A stretch of 40,412 nt of DNA from a virus. Position numbers and translations under genes: made by a program. The notes under the pieces are model-generated. The model saw nothing but the letters and a program-made list of their open reading frames with translations. It ran no database searches and was not told the DNA's origin. Shown here piece by piece: positions 13,634 to 19,941 of this stretch (positions within the stretch are counted from its first letter, which is position 1; each line of letters opens with the position of its first letter). The stretch is from positions 1 to 40,412 of the IMG/VR virus record IMGVR_UViG_3300046536_000163. The stretch is one strand, 5' to 3'.

Positions 13634-13835
13634 GCGCCGCGAGAACCTCGCCGTCACGCTGGTGAAGCCCTCCGTCGCCCTCACGGTCAACCCGCGCGGT
13701 GACGAGACGGTCACGATCAAGGGCCGGTACATCTACGGTCGCAACATCGACATCACGTCCATGCAGCTCACGATGGAGGCAGCCGAAGACCTCCGGGACC
13801 TTCTGAACATGGTCATCGCCTACGCGAGCGAGTAG
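13626..13835 (+). CDS. Small hypothetical protein (69 residues)
   Basis: GTG 13626 is chosen over in-frame GTG 13620 because the GGCGGGTG ribosome-site-like sequence then has normal spacing; both overlap the previous gene. The product alternates strands (LAVTLVKPSVALTVNPRGDETVTIKGRYIYGRNIDITSMQL) and ends in a helix (TMEAAEDLRDLLNMVIAYASE). The strand-strand-helix plan resembles the 71-residue product at 13880, whose C-terminus (ITLEADDARWLRASFADLTRVL) has the same form, so the two may be diverged duplicates. Its last codons overlap operator S5. Confidence 0.6.
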   Translation: MSERRENLAVTLVKPSVALTVNPRGDETVTIKGRYIYGRNIDITSMQLTMEAAEDLRDLLNMVIAYASE

Positions 13836-13858
13836 GTGCTACGGTGCAGCCGCACAGT
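13816..13858 (+). promoter_or_regulatory. Degenerate palindrome S5 with promoter
   Basis: The left arm TCGCCTACGCG lies inside the 3' end of the preceding gene; the right arm CGAGTAGGTGC (13829-13839) is nearly perfect, with a 2-base spacer. CGAGTA (13829-13834) is followed after 18 bases by CACAGT (13853-13858), aligned with the -10 of S1. GGTGCTACGGT follows the arm exactly as at S1. ATG 13880 is 21 bases downstream. Confidence 0.5.
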
Positions 13859-13879
13859 GACAACGACGAAGGGGAGAGC

Positions 13880-14095
13880 ATGAGCGAGGACTACACGCCG
13901 AGGCGGGCGAAGCTGAGGCTGACCAACATCGGTGTCTCGCCGGTCGGAGAGGGGCGGTTGGTCATCCTCGCCGACGATGAGCTTCGCGGCCCGGTCGAGA
14001 TCACGTTGGAGGCCGACGACGCCCGGTGGCTGCGGGCAAGCTTCGCCGACCTTACGCGGGTGCTGTACTGGCCCGACCTCGCCGACGCCGAGTAG
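13880..14095 (+). CDS. Small hypothetical protein (71 residues) under its own operator-promoter
   Basis: ATG 13880 with GGGGAGAG upstream. Sequence MSEDYTPRRAKLRLTNIGVSP then VGEGRLVILADDELRGPVEITLEADDARWLRASFADLTRVLYWPDLADAE: several strands and a C-terminal helix, acidic end. It resembles the preceding 69-residue protein in plan. It is separated as a single gene by promoter S5 and the terminator at 14111, so it is independently regulated by the palindrome-binding factor. Function unknown. Confidence 0.65.
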   Translation: MSEDYTPRRAKLRLTNIGVSPVGEGRLVILADDELRGPVEITLEADDARWLRASFADLTRVLYWPDLADAE

Positions 14096-14110
14096 CACGA
14101 CACGTGACGA

Positions 14111-14130
14111 CCCCGCTTCGGCGGGGTTTT
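14111..14130 (+). terminator. Intrinsic terminator
   Basis: CCCCGC-TTCG-GCGGGG followed by TTTT, 15 bases after the stop of the preceding gene. Confidence 0.88.
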
Positions 14131-14140
14131 CGCGTTTTAG

Positions 14141-14185
14141 GCACCTACTCAATGTGAGTAGGTGCTAGGGTCACCCCTGTACGGT
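14141..14185 (+). promoter_or_regulatory. Palindrome S6 with promoter
   Basis: Perfect GCACCTACTCA-ATG-TGAGTAGGTGC at 14141-14165. TGAGTA (14155-14160) and TACGGT (14180-14185) are 19 bases apart, as at S1 and S5. GGTGCTAGGGT follows the palindrome. It drives the gene at 14209. Confidence 0.6.
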
Positions 14186-14208
14186 CGACGGAGCGAAGGA
14201 GCGGGACG

Positions 14209-14739
14209 ATGGCAGCGAAGCGGACAACGAAGGTCACTCACCCGGACGGCACGGTGTCCACCCGCACCAGCGTGACGAAGGTCTACGCCTTCGCGATCGA
14301 GGTCGAGGAAGACATGCACCAGACCGCGTACGCGAAGGAAGACCATTGGGCCTCGCTGGTCGACTCCCGTCGCCGGTTCAAGGCTGCTGCTGCTGCCCCG
14401 GAACTTCGCAAGGTGCCCGATCGTGGGATGACGCATATCTACCTGGTCGACCCGGAAGCCGTCGAGGACGAAGGCAAGGGGTTCTACCTCGGCCACGAAG
14501 GCGGGTACGGGAACGTCGTCTTCCATGAGGCCGAGTGCATCGCGACGACGGCCCGCGATATTCAGGCGCGCATCGACAGCGTCGCCAAGGAGATCGACGC
14601 GCTTCTGTCCGGCCCGCAGATTCATTACGGCGTGGTCCGCTGGTCGGAGCGAGCCGACTCGGCGACGAATGCGCTTGCCGAGTTCCAGCGCAACGCAGGC
14701 TACCGGAAGTACCGCGTAGTCGAAGCCGTCGAAGCCTGA
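14209..14739 (+). CDS. Hypothetical protein, 176 residues, monocistronic under S6
   Basis: ATG 14209 with AAGGAG 8 bases upstream. The N-terminus is basic (MAAKRTTKVTHPDG) and followed by KVYAFAIEVEEDMHQTAYAKEDHWASLV. The middle has strands (MTHIYLVDPEAVEDEGKGFYLGHEGGYGNVVF) and the C-terminal half a long helix (ATTARDIQARIDSVAKEIDALL). No enzymatic or DNA-binding motif recognised. Being bounded by a palindrome-controlled promoter and a terminator, it belongs with 1303 and 13880 as a separately controlled unit, which suggests a regulatory or lysogeny-linked role without proving it. Confidence 0.7.
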   Translation: MAAKRTTKVTHPDGTVSTRTSVTKVYAFAIEVEEDMHQTAYAKEDHWASLVDSRRRFKAAAAAPELRKVPDRGMTHIYLVDPEAVEDEGKGFYLGHEGGYGNVVFHEAECIATTARDIQARIDSVAKEIDALLSGPQIHYGVVRWSERADSATNALAEFQRNAGYRKYRVVEAVEA

Positions 14740-14752
14740 CCGTCTAGAAACT

Positions 14753-14777
14753 GCCCCCGCTTCGGCGGGGGCTTTCT
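14753..14777 (+). terminator. Intrinsic terminator
   Basis: GCCCCCGC-TTCG-GCGGGGGC then TTTCTT, 13 bases after the stop of the gene at 14209. Confidence 0.88.
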
Positions 14778-14787
14778 TGCGTTTGGG

Positions 14788-14829
14788 GCACCTACTCAAT
14801 GTGAGTAGGTGGGTTACCCCGGGTACGGT
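14788..14829 (+). promoter_or_regulatory. Palindrome S7 with possible promoter
   Basis: GCACCTACTCA-ATG-TGAGTAGGTGG (last base differs). TGAGTA (14802-14807) and TACGGT (14824-14829) are 16 bases apart. The nearest rightward gene begins 170 bases later, so any leader is long and passes the repeats at 14890-14945. Confidence 0.55.
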
Positions 14830-14889
14830 GACCGGCAATGCCACAACCTACGCGCCCGTAACATAATGGGTTGTCAGGTTTAGGTAACG

Positions 14890-14945
14890 GTGTACGCCTA
14901 TGGGATGATTCCGGCGTACGCCTACGGGGTTAAGATTCCGTTAAC
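14890..14945 (+). repeat. Cluster of short repeats in the 190-bp gap before 15002
   Basis: GTGTACGCCTATGGG (14890-14904) and GCGTACGCCTACGGG (14914-14928) are direct repeats 24 bp apart, 13 of 15 identical. GTACGCC and GGCGTAC also form an inverted pair, and GTTAA-GATTCCG-TTAAC at 14929-14945 is a palindrome. AAGATTCCGT recurs at 14932 and 14990. Operator cluster or attP are both possible. No gene is visible in 14830-15001. Confidence 0.5.
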
Positions 14946-15001
14946 GTACCCCCGACCTGGGGGGGACGTCGCTTCTAGTAACCGGATGTGAAGATTCCGT
15001 C

Positions 15002-15427
15002 ATGAGAAACGGGATGTATCGCGTAGAGCTGCACGTGACGATCCCTGCCCGCCGCCCTTCGGGACGCGTCGAGTGGGTATCTGCCCCGACGTACGAAAGC
15101 GCGTCCTTCATTGAACTAGTCCGAGGTCCGGCCGAGTGTGACCGTCTCGCCGAGGCCATGGCAGTTCACGTCGGCCGTGTGCTGATGGTCGAGGATGTGA
15201 CCGGCTACCGAATAGCCGTTCGGGGCCTGACGAGTGGCTTCCTCTGCGCTATGGGGGAGTGGCACCGGCACGGCCGAGGGCAATTCGAACAGGCGTACGT
15301 ATGGGCTGCCTGTTGGGACGACGTCACACCCGCATGTCTCGCCCGCGCACAACCCGCACCCGGCTGGGACCGGGCACCGGAGCACGACGCCCGCCACAAG
15401 CCCACAGACAGCCGCCTCACGGCCTGA
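15002..15427 (+). CDS. Hypothetical protein, 141 residues
   Basis: ATG 15002 lacks a clear Shine-Dalgarno (the preceding bases are GAAGATTCCGTC); ATG 15014 is an alternative, with GAGAAACGGG before it. The N-terminal half has strands (MYRVELHVTIPARRPSGRVEWVSAPTYESASF) and the middle FIELVRGPAECDRLAEAMAVHVGRVLMVEDVTGYRIAVRG. The last 60 residues are rich in Trp, Ala, Pro and Arg and look disordered. The 3' end faces the leftward gene at 15484 across a bidirectional terminator. No function recognised. The gene at 16971 has a similar GATTCCG-CC start context. Confidence 0.55.
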   Translation: MRNGMYRVELHVTIPARRPSGRVEWVSAPTYESASFIELVRGPAECDRLAEAMAVHVGRVLMVEDVTGYRIAVRGLTSGFLCAMGEWHRHGRGQFEQAYVWAACWDDVTPACLARAQPAPGWDRAPEHDARHKPTDSRLTA

Positions 15428-15435
15428 CAAGACGA

Positions 15436-15475
15436 CGAAGCCCCGTACTGCCAACTGTCGGCGTACGGGGCTTCG
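15436..15475. terminator. Bidirectional terminator between convergent genes
   Basis: CGAAGCCCCGTAC (15436-15448) is perfectly complementary to GTACGGGGCTTCG (15463-15475). It lies between the stop of the rightward gene (15427) and the stop of the leftward gene (15484), as expected for a shared terminator. Confidence 0.85.
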
Positions 15476-15483
15476 TGGTGCCG

Positions 15484-15852
15484 CTAGGCGTGTACGAGGG
15501 GGGAGTCTGCGGGCAGCGCCGCCCATGGGTCAGCGGCCGACCGTGCGTCAGCTCGCCGCTGGATTCCGGGGCCGTACCAACCTTCCGGCAGGTACCACGC
15601 CGGTCCGCCGTCGAGCTCGCGCTGTGCACGGCACCGGTTGAGCCAGCGCATGGCTTCGTTGAAGTCTTCCCACTCCAACCGCCCCGTGTCGGGCAGGGAG
15701 CACCACGCGGGGTCTCCGTTGAGGTTTCGGTCCGTAAGCATCGTGTCGAGGATGCCGAACCAACGGCGGTGAATACCGTTGCTGATCTCCGTGCGGCAGG
15801 GCATCACGACGTAGCGGTTTGAGCGGCGGCGGCGAAGCAGTGGCTCTGTCAT
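15484..15852 (-). CDS. Hypothetical protein of the leftward lysogeny cassette (122 residues)
   Basis: A leftward gene from ATG 15852 to the stop at 15484. The N-terminus is basic (MTEPLLRRRRSNRYVVM), followed by RRWFGILDTMLTDRNLNGD and PDTGRLEWEDFNEAMRWLNRCRAQRELDGGPAWYLPEGWYGP, mixed helix with many Trp. No family recognised. It is supported by the convergent terminator at its 3' end, tight spacing of 20 bases behind the next leftward gene, and the lack of any good rightward gene in the region. Likely the last gene of a leftward operon expressed in the prophage. Confidence 0.6.
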   Translation of the reverse strand: MTEPLLRRRRSNRYVVMPCRTEISNGIHRRWFGILDTMLTDRNLNGDPAWCSLPDTGRLEWEDFNEAMRWLNRCRAQRELDGGPAWYLPEGWYGPGIQRRADARSAADPWAALPADSPLVHA

Positions 15853-15872
15853 GCCGTCAATTGTGGCCCGTA

Positions 15873-16502
15873 CTAGCCGTGCTGGTCCACCACTACGTGC
15901 ACAGTGAGTGCACCCGCGCCATCACCGACGACACCCCGCCATTCGCCCCCGTCGGCGAGTGCCTTCCGGATGCTGTCGTGGTCGGCTGTGAGCCCGTGTG
16001 TGGCGAGGAAGCCGAGGGTTTCCGGAAGCGTGTCGGCCTTGAACGTCGTTCGGCCCTGGAGTCCCTGGGCGAGTACGCGGTATCCCATGGGATCACCGTA
16101 CGCGGGCACAAGTAGGGGCGGGAACGCAGACGTGGTGAACCAATACCGCTTCGGGGCCGCGTGACGCCGTCTGACGGGCTTCGGTGAGCCCGTAGCGCGC
16201 TTCGTGCGGGGCGCTGTGCGAGTGCGGCGGGTGGCACGGTGTGAGGGCTTGTGCGGGGTGCTGACGTACGTCCTCGGGTGCGGGGCTTCGGGGTGCCACG
16301 GAAGGACCCTCGACACAAGGTGGCTCAGGGTGGGAGAGAGCACGTCGGCAACTAGGTCTTGAGGGGACTCGGCGTCGGGCTGTGAATTCCCCGGTGCCGT
16401 CTGCTGTGCGTGCACGGCATCAAAGGCCAGCCCGATAACGGCCGAGGCGAGGAAGAAACAGGTAGCGACAGCGCTTACGCGGTCGCCCTTCGGGTACTTC
16501 AT
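15873..16502 (-). CDS. Secreted or membrane-anchored basic protein of the leftward cassette
   Basis: ATG 16502 is chosen because, read on the minus strand, GGGAG lies about 8 bases upstream; an in-frame ATG at 16622 overlaps the neighbouring gene. The 209-residue product begins MKYPKGDRVS followed by AVATCFFLASAVIGLAF and AVHA-QQ, a signal peptide or anchor with an AxA-like cleavage site. Residues 65-125 are Arg/Pro/His/Thr-rich (THKPSHRATRRTRTAPRTKRATG) and probably disordered. The C-terminal 85 residues look folded (YRVLAQGLQGRTTFKADTLPETLGFLATHGL and ALTVHVVVDQHG). A cell-envelope protein beside an integrase suggests lysogenic conversion or superinfection exclusion; that is inference. Confidence 0.6.
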   Translation of the reverse strand: MKYPKGDRVSAVATCFFLASAVIGLAFDAVHAQQTAPGNSQPDAESPQDLVADVLSPTLSHLVSRVLPWHPEAPHPRTYVSTPHKPSHRATRRTRTAPRTKRATGSPKPVRRRHAAPKRYWFTTSAFPPLLVPAYGDPMGYRVLAQGLQGRTTFKADTLPETLGFLATHGLTADHDSIRKALADGGEWRGVVGDGAGALTVHVVVDQHG

Positions 16503-16575
16503 GTGGCTGCTCCCGAGGTGGTACGTCCCCGGATTAGAACACGTGTGCGGAGCACACTCAAGCCCGTACCAGGCT

Positions 16576-16833
16576 CTACGCGCGTGTTCGTTCCCGCTGA
16601 CCAACGGCGGCAGCGAGGGCAAACAGGATCTCAGGGTTCCGGCCCTTAGTGATCTCTACGTCCGGCGCAGCAACGGCAAACAAAGCCCACCCTCGGCCCC
16701 ACTTCTGACGGGCAATCCGAAAGGGCACTTCGAGCCTCACGACTAGGTCGGCAAGATCAAAGAGGAATTGAATCGACTCGTCTCGTCCGAGACAGCCGGA
16801 AATGCGGGTGCGGCTCGCGTGCGTCGTGCTCAT
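16576..16833 (-). CDS. Small protein heading the leftward cassette (85 residues)
   Basis: Leftward from ATG 16833; the minus-strand sequence TTAGGGTGGGTTT precedes the start and offers AGGGTGG as ribosome site. Product: MSTTHASRTRISGCLGRD then ESIQFLFDLADLVVRLEVPFRIARQKWGRGWALFAVAAPDVEITKGRNPEILFALAAAVGQRERTRA. The pattern of a helix, then strands around KWGRGWALFAV, looks like a compact soluble domain. I cannot name it. As first gene of the only leftward operon it is a candidate prophage regulator, but no HTH is visible. Confidence 0.55.
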   Translation of the reverse strand: MSTTHASRTRISGCLGRDESIQFLFDLADLVVRLEVPFRIARQKWGRGWALFAVAAPDVEITKGRNPEILFALAAAVGQRERTRA

Positions 16834-16970
16834 AAACCCACCCTAAGCCTGGGGTAGGAGGGCCGCAGCAGACCATCGGACGGGCGGTGTACGCCGGAAG
16901 GATGAGACGGGTAACGGGCTGATTTCGAAGACTTCCCGCGCCCATGATCCATAAGCCCTAGGATTCCGCC
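16834..16970. promoter_or_regulatory. Divergent intergenic region of the lysogeny cassette
   Basis: This 137-bp gap separates the leftward cassette (start 16833) from the rightward gene at 16971 and must hold promoters for both. I see no copy of the three short repeat families here. CCGGCGTACACCGCC on the minus strand recalls the GGCGTACGCC repeats at 14890-14928. attP could also lie here; there is no decisive feature. Confidence 0.35.
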
Positions 16971-17276
16971 ATGACACCGACTCAGCGCCGCTACAACGTC
17001 AGCTATTCGCCCGACCTCCGGGCCTTCGTGATCTACGACGCCGACCTTCGGCAGGCGTACGCCGTCGACGGCGAGCCGCTGAAGTTCCGGACCATGCGGG
17101 CGGCGGGGGAGTGCCTGAGAGGGGCCGGTCTGGACACGGTGGCCCGGTCGACCAGGGCGACGAAGGTCGGAGACCGTGACGCGCTGCGGGTGCGGGCTTC
17201 GGGGTTCGTGGCCATGCTCGCCCCTATGCCGCTGACGTGGGAGGACTTCGAAAGCGCTGGTCAGGGCCCCGCATGA
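16971..17276 (+). CDS. Hypothetical protein upstream of the integrase (101 residues)
   Basis: ATG 16971 has no evident Shine-Dalgarno (AGGATTCCGCC precedes it). MTPTQRRYNVSYSPDLRAFVIYDADLRQAYAVDGEPLKFRTMRAAGECLRGAG reads as strands followed by a helix. The pattern YNVSYSPDLRAFVIYDADLRQA is a beta hairpin that other small actinophage and host proteins of unknown function share. The C-terminus is basic then acidic. It stops 49 bases before the integrase, without being coupled to it, since the integrase has its own promoter. Confidence 0.55.
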   Translation: MTPTQRRYNVSYSPDLRAFVIYDADLRQAYAVDGEPLKFRTMRAAGECLRGAGLDTVARSTRATKVGDRDALRVRASGFVAMLAPMPLTWEDFESAGQGPA

Positions 17277-17288
17277 GTGGGGCACTAC

Positions 17289-17318
17289 TTGGCACCTACG
17301 CGTTCGAGTAGGTAACAT
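17289..17318 (+). promoter_or_regulatory. Integrase promoter with degenerate palindrome S8 in the spacer
   Basis: TTGGCA (17289-17294) and TAACAT (17313-17318) are separated by 18 bases and resemble a sigma-70-type promoter. The spacer contains a palindrome variant: GCACCTACGCG-TT-CGAGTAGGTAA at 17292-17315. The -10 ends 7 bases before the integrase ATG, so the transcript would start at or next to the ATG, giving a leaderless mRNA. No Shine-Dalgarno is present, which agrees. Confidence 0.6.
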
Positions 17319-17325
17319 CTAGTGC

Positions 17326-19116
17326 ATGACGATTCAGAACGCGCTAGAAGCCGCTGAGGCGGCCGAACTACTCACCGTGAAGACCCCGGTGAGGTACGTC
17401 TACCCTGACGCGCTGGTACAGGCCGACCGGCCCCGCGCGGTGGTCTACTGCCGACAGAGTCGAGCCAGTGCCGACGACTCGCAGGCGTCCCCGGAGATGC
17501 AGCGTACGTCAGCCGAAGCGCACTGTGTGGCGCAGGGGTATTCGCCGGTCGCGTGCTTTACCGACGTCGGCAAGTCCGGATGGAATCCGAAGGTCACCCG
17601 CCCCGCATTCGAGGAAATGATGCAGTGGGTCCGGGACGGGAAATGCGACGTCGTTGTGATCTACGAACTCCGCCGTCTCACTCGGCAAGGTGCCCATGAG
17701 GCGCTGAAGATCGAATCTGAGATGCGGGATAACGGCGTTGCCCTGGTCTCCGTCCGCGAGCCGTACCTAGACACGGGCTCCCCGGTCGGTGTCGGCATCT
17801 TCGCCATTCTCGCCGGGCTCGCCAAGCAGGAATCCGACCTGAAGTCGGAATACATCACCGATACGCGCGACCTCGCCCGCAAGGTTGGCGGGCACGTGTC
17901 CGGCCCCGCACCGTACGGAACCCGCGCCGAGAAGCTGAAGACGGAAACCGGCGTTGCGTACCAACGTCTCGTTCCCGTTGAGGACGAAGCCCGGGTAATC
18001 CGCCGCATGGTCGACATGGTCATGGACGGAAAGTCGGTCGGGAAGGTCGCCGTCGCCCTGAACGACGACGGAATCAAAACGCCCGCGCAGCGCGAAATCC
18101 ACGCCGGACGCAAGGGATTCGCCTTCTCGAAGCCGACCCCGCTCCGCCCCGCTGGTGCCCCGCCCGTGTGGAGCGCGACTCAGGTCTTCCGCACGCTCCG
18201 GGACCCGCGCATTGCGGGCATGGCCGCTGACAAGGTGCACGGCGGGTCAACCAATTTCGAGATACGGCGCGACGACGCAGGCGTGCCCCTCGCTCCGCAT
18301 GAGCCGATCATCACGCCCGCCGAGTGGTTCACCCTTCAGTCGCGCCTGTCGTCCGAGGGCTCACGGCACCGCACGACCAGGGGTGAGGCGACGCACCTAC
18401 TGTCCGGATGGGACTTCCTGCACTGCCCGTGTGGCGCTGGTGCCACGTGCTCCGGGGCGACACGGCCCGGAGGGCGTACCTACCGGTGCAGCCGCAACAG
18501 CGAGTACCGGAAGGCGTACAACCACACGGGGCTGTCCGTCATGGCCGACGCTGCCGAGGACCACATTGCCGGGGCCGTCTTCGCACGGATGCTGGCGCTC
18601 GACGTCGAGGACGAGAACGACGCCGAGTTGCTCGGCGAGGTCACCCGCCGGTTCGCCATGACGGGTGACTCCGTCGGGCTCGCCAGAGAGCTGACTGCCG
18701 TCCGCGCGCAGCTCGACCACACGACGCGCAGCATCGAAGCCCTGTACGAAGACAAGGACGTCCACAAGCTCTACGAAGGCAAGATCGGCCGGGCATCGTT
18801 CGCCCGTGCCCTGTCCGCGCTGAACACCGTCGAGGCCGAGTGCAGGAACCTCGCCGCCGACCTCGAATCAGCGATGACCGGTGCGGCTGTCCTGCCGATC
18901 GAGCAATGGTGCGGCGGGTTCGACATGGAGCACGGCGACTACACCGGACCCGGCTCGCCCTGGTCGACGTGGACGGTCGCGTTCAGGCGCGAGTTCCTCT
19001 CCCTGTGGCTCGACGGCGTGACCATGCTGCCCGCCGAGGCGTGGCGTCCGCCGATCGCGCACCGTCTCGAACTCCACTGGGCGAAGCCCGCCGAGGACGA
19101 CCAGGACGACGACTAG
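17326..19116 (+). CDS. int: Large serine integrase (phiC31 type)
   Basis: A 596-residue site-specific recombinase. The N-terminal resolvase domain has AVVYCRQSRASADDSQ with nucleophile S45, then DVVVIYELRRLTRQG and GIFAILAGLAKQESDLKSEYI leading into the long E helix. The recombinase domain includes PAPYGTRAEKL and VWSATQVFRTLRDPRIAGMA. The zinc-ribbon domain has LHCPCGAGATC near 365-375 and YRCSRNSEYR. A coiled-coil segment follows (SVGLARELTAVRAQLDHTTRSIEALYED), and the C-terminus ends HWAKPAEDDQDDD like the acidic tail of phiC31 Int (ITWAKPPTDDDEDDA). Length is typical (phiC31 Int about 605). It integrates attP into a host attB; excision would need the gp3-like protein at 5239. Confidence 0.95.
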   Translation: MTIQNALEAAEAAELLTVKTPVRYVYPDALVQADRPRAVVYCRQSRASADDSQASPEMQRTSAEAHCVAQGYSPVACFTDVGKSGWNPKVTRPAFEEMMQWVRDGKCDVVVIYELRRLTRQGAHEALKIESEMRDNGVALVSVREPYLDTGSPVGVGIFAILAGLAKQESDLKSEYITDTRDLARKVGGHVSGPAPYGTRAEKLKTETGVAYQRLVPVEDEARVIRRMVDMVMDGKSVGKVAVALNDDGIKTPAQREIHAGRKGFAFSKPTPLRPAGAPPVWSATQVFRTLRDPRIAGMAADKVHGGSTNFEIRRDDAGVPLAPHEPIITPAEWFTLQSRLSSEGSRHRTTRGEATHLLSGWDFLHCPCGAGATCSGATRPGGRTYRCSRNSEYRKAYNHTGLSVMADAAEDHIAGAVFARMLALDVEDENDAELLGEVTRRFAMTGDSVGLARELTAVRAQLDHTTRSIEALYEDKDVHKLYEGKIGRASFARALSALNTVEAECRNLAADLESAMTGAAVLPIEQWCGGFDMEHGDYTGPGSPWSTWTVAFRREFLSLWLDGVTMLPAEAWRPPIAHRLELHWAKPAEDDQDDD

Positions 19117-19140
19117 ACGCCCGCGTACGGCCCTGAGACT

Positions 19141-19175
19141 GCCCCGGTGGACCAACTGCCCGCCGGGGCTCTTTC
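19141..19175 (+). terminator. Intrinsic terminator after the integrase
   Basis: GCCCCGG (19141-19147) pairs with CCGGGGC (19163-19169), followed by TCTTTC, 25 bases after the integrase stop. Confidence 0.75.
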
Positions 19176-19191
19176 ATGCCCGGAGACGGCT

Positions 19192-19345
19192 GTCTAGCGG
19201 TGTAGACGGGGCCGAGGTCTACCGGTGTGGACTCACCCGTCTATCGCTGTAGACCCAAGTGTCTACCGCTGTAGACAATCCGGCGTCGGGGCTGGTACAA
19301 CCCCTGTCTACACCTATAGACCGAAGCGCTTCTACAGCGCTAGAC
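19192..19345 (+). promoter_or_regulatory. Array of six GTCTA-N6-TAGAC operators
   Basis: 16-bp palindromes lie at 19192-19207, 19217-19232 (TGGAC in the right arm), 19239-19254, 19261-19276, 19306-19321 and 19330-19345 (TTCTA in the left arm). Centre-to-centre distances are 25, 22, 22, 45 and 24 bp, so sites lie about two helical turns apart with one position skipped. The last ends 13 bases before the ATG of the HTH gene. A seventh copy is at 12404-12419. This is the expected form of cooperative autoregulation. Confidence 0.85.
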
Positions 19346-19358
19346 CGAAGGGGCTCAC

Positions 19359-19829
19359 ATGCTCGCGACCATAGACGCCGTCCGTAGCGGGGACGTCTTC
19401 GCCGACGTGTACGGCGGGATCTTCGCCGCCCTGTCCGACGCCACCCCGGACGACACCGAGACGTGGTCTGTACTGGCCGTTCAGTTCGCCGCAGGCGTCG
19501 ACTACGACGAGTCCACAGACACGCTCCATCTCGGTAATCTCCCTGTCATGACGATGCAGCAGCCGACCGGCGAACCGGTCGAGATCCACCAGCGCGACCT
19601 ACCCATGACGCACGACGACGCCGTGTCCGCGCTGCGCGACCGGAAGGCAGCGAAGGTCGAGGCCGACGTGGCGGCCGAGGAAGCCACAGAGGCGTTCTAC
19701 GCCTCGATCAGAGACGCCTTCGCGGCGAAGGTCGACCTGGACGAACTGATTGCCGAGACGGGCCTTAAAAAGGCCATGCTGTACCGCATCCGGCAGGGCG
19801 GGGCCGGTCGGCTGAAGCGGGGAGAGTGA
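19359..19829 (+). CDS. HTH DNA-binding protein, candidate repressor of the GTCTA operators
   Basis: A 156-residue protein; ATG 19359 with AAGGGG 7 bases upstream. Residues 1-80 form a domain without recognised motif (FADVYGGIFAALSDATPDD, WSVLAVQFAAGVDYDEST). Residues 85-122 are a helical, charged segment (THDDAVSALRDRKAAKVEADVAAEEATEAFYASI). Residues 125-148 read as a helix-turn-helix: LDELIAETGLKKAMLYRIRQG, with a basic tail GRLKRGE. The six-operator array directly in front makes autoregulation very likely, and the copy at 12404 links it to the sigma-factor gene. It is a monocistron closed by the terminator at 19861. Repressor, Cro-like protein or antirepressor cannot be told apart. Confidence 0.7.
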   Translation: MLATIDAVRSGDVFADVYGGIFAALSDATPDDTETWSVLAVQFAAGVDYDESTDTLHLGNLPVMTMQQPTGEPVEIHQRDLPMTHDDAVSALRDRKAAKVEADVAAEEATEAFYASIRDAFAAKVDLDELIAETGLKKAMLYRIRQGGAGRLKRGE

Positions 19830-19838
19830 CGCAGGTCA

Positions 19839-19854
19839 CTTAGGCTTACCTAAG
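19839..19854 (+). promoter_or_regulatory. Short palindrome resembling half of an iron box
   Basis: CTTAGG-CTTA-CCTAAG follows the HTH gene. TAGGCTTACCTAA differs at one base from the right part of the DtxR/DmdR iron-box consensus, but the left part does not match. It could equally be part of the terminator region. Confidence 0.25.
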
Positions 19855-19860
19855 TACGAA

Positions 19861-19912
19861 GCGAGGGGCAACCACGTCGGGTAACCGGCTGGTTGCCCCT
19901 CGTGCATTTCAG
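19861..19912 (+). terminator. Intrinsic terminator after the HTH gene
   Basis: CGAGGGGCAACCA (19862-19874) pairs with TGGTTGCCCCTCG (19890-19902), followed by TGCATTT. The region 19913-20213 has no gene; it holds repeat B and two early motifs. Confidence 0.85.
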
Positions 19913-19941
19913 CGCGGATGCGCCGTCTCGGCCGGGCTCAG

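Noticed and set aside
15234-15822. Rightward frames over the leftward cassette (15259-15822, 15819-16115, 16410-16649)
   Set aside because: They cross the convergent terminator, lack ribosome sites and have the composition expected of antisense frames; the minus-strand genes fit spacing and start signals better.
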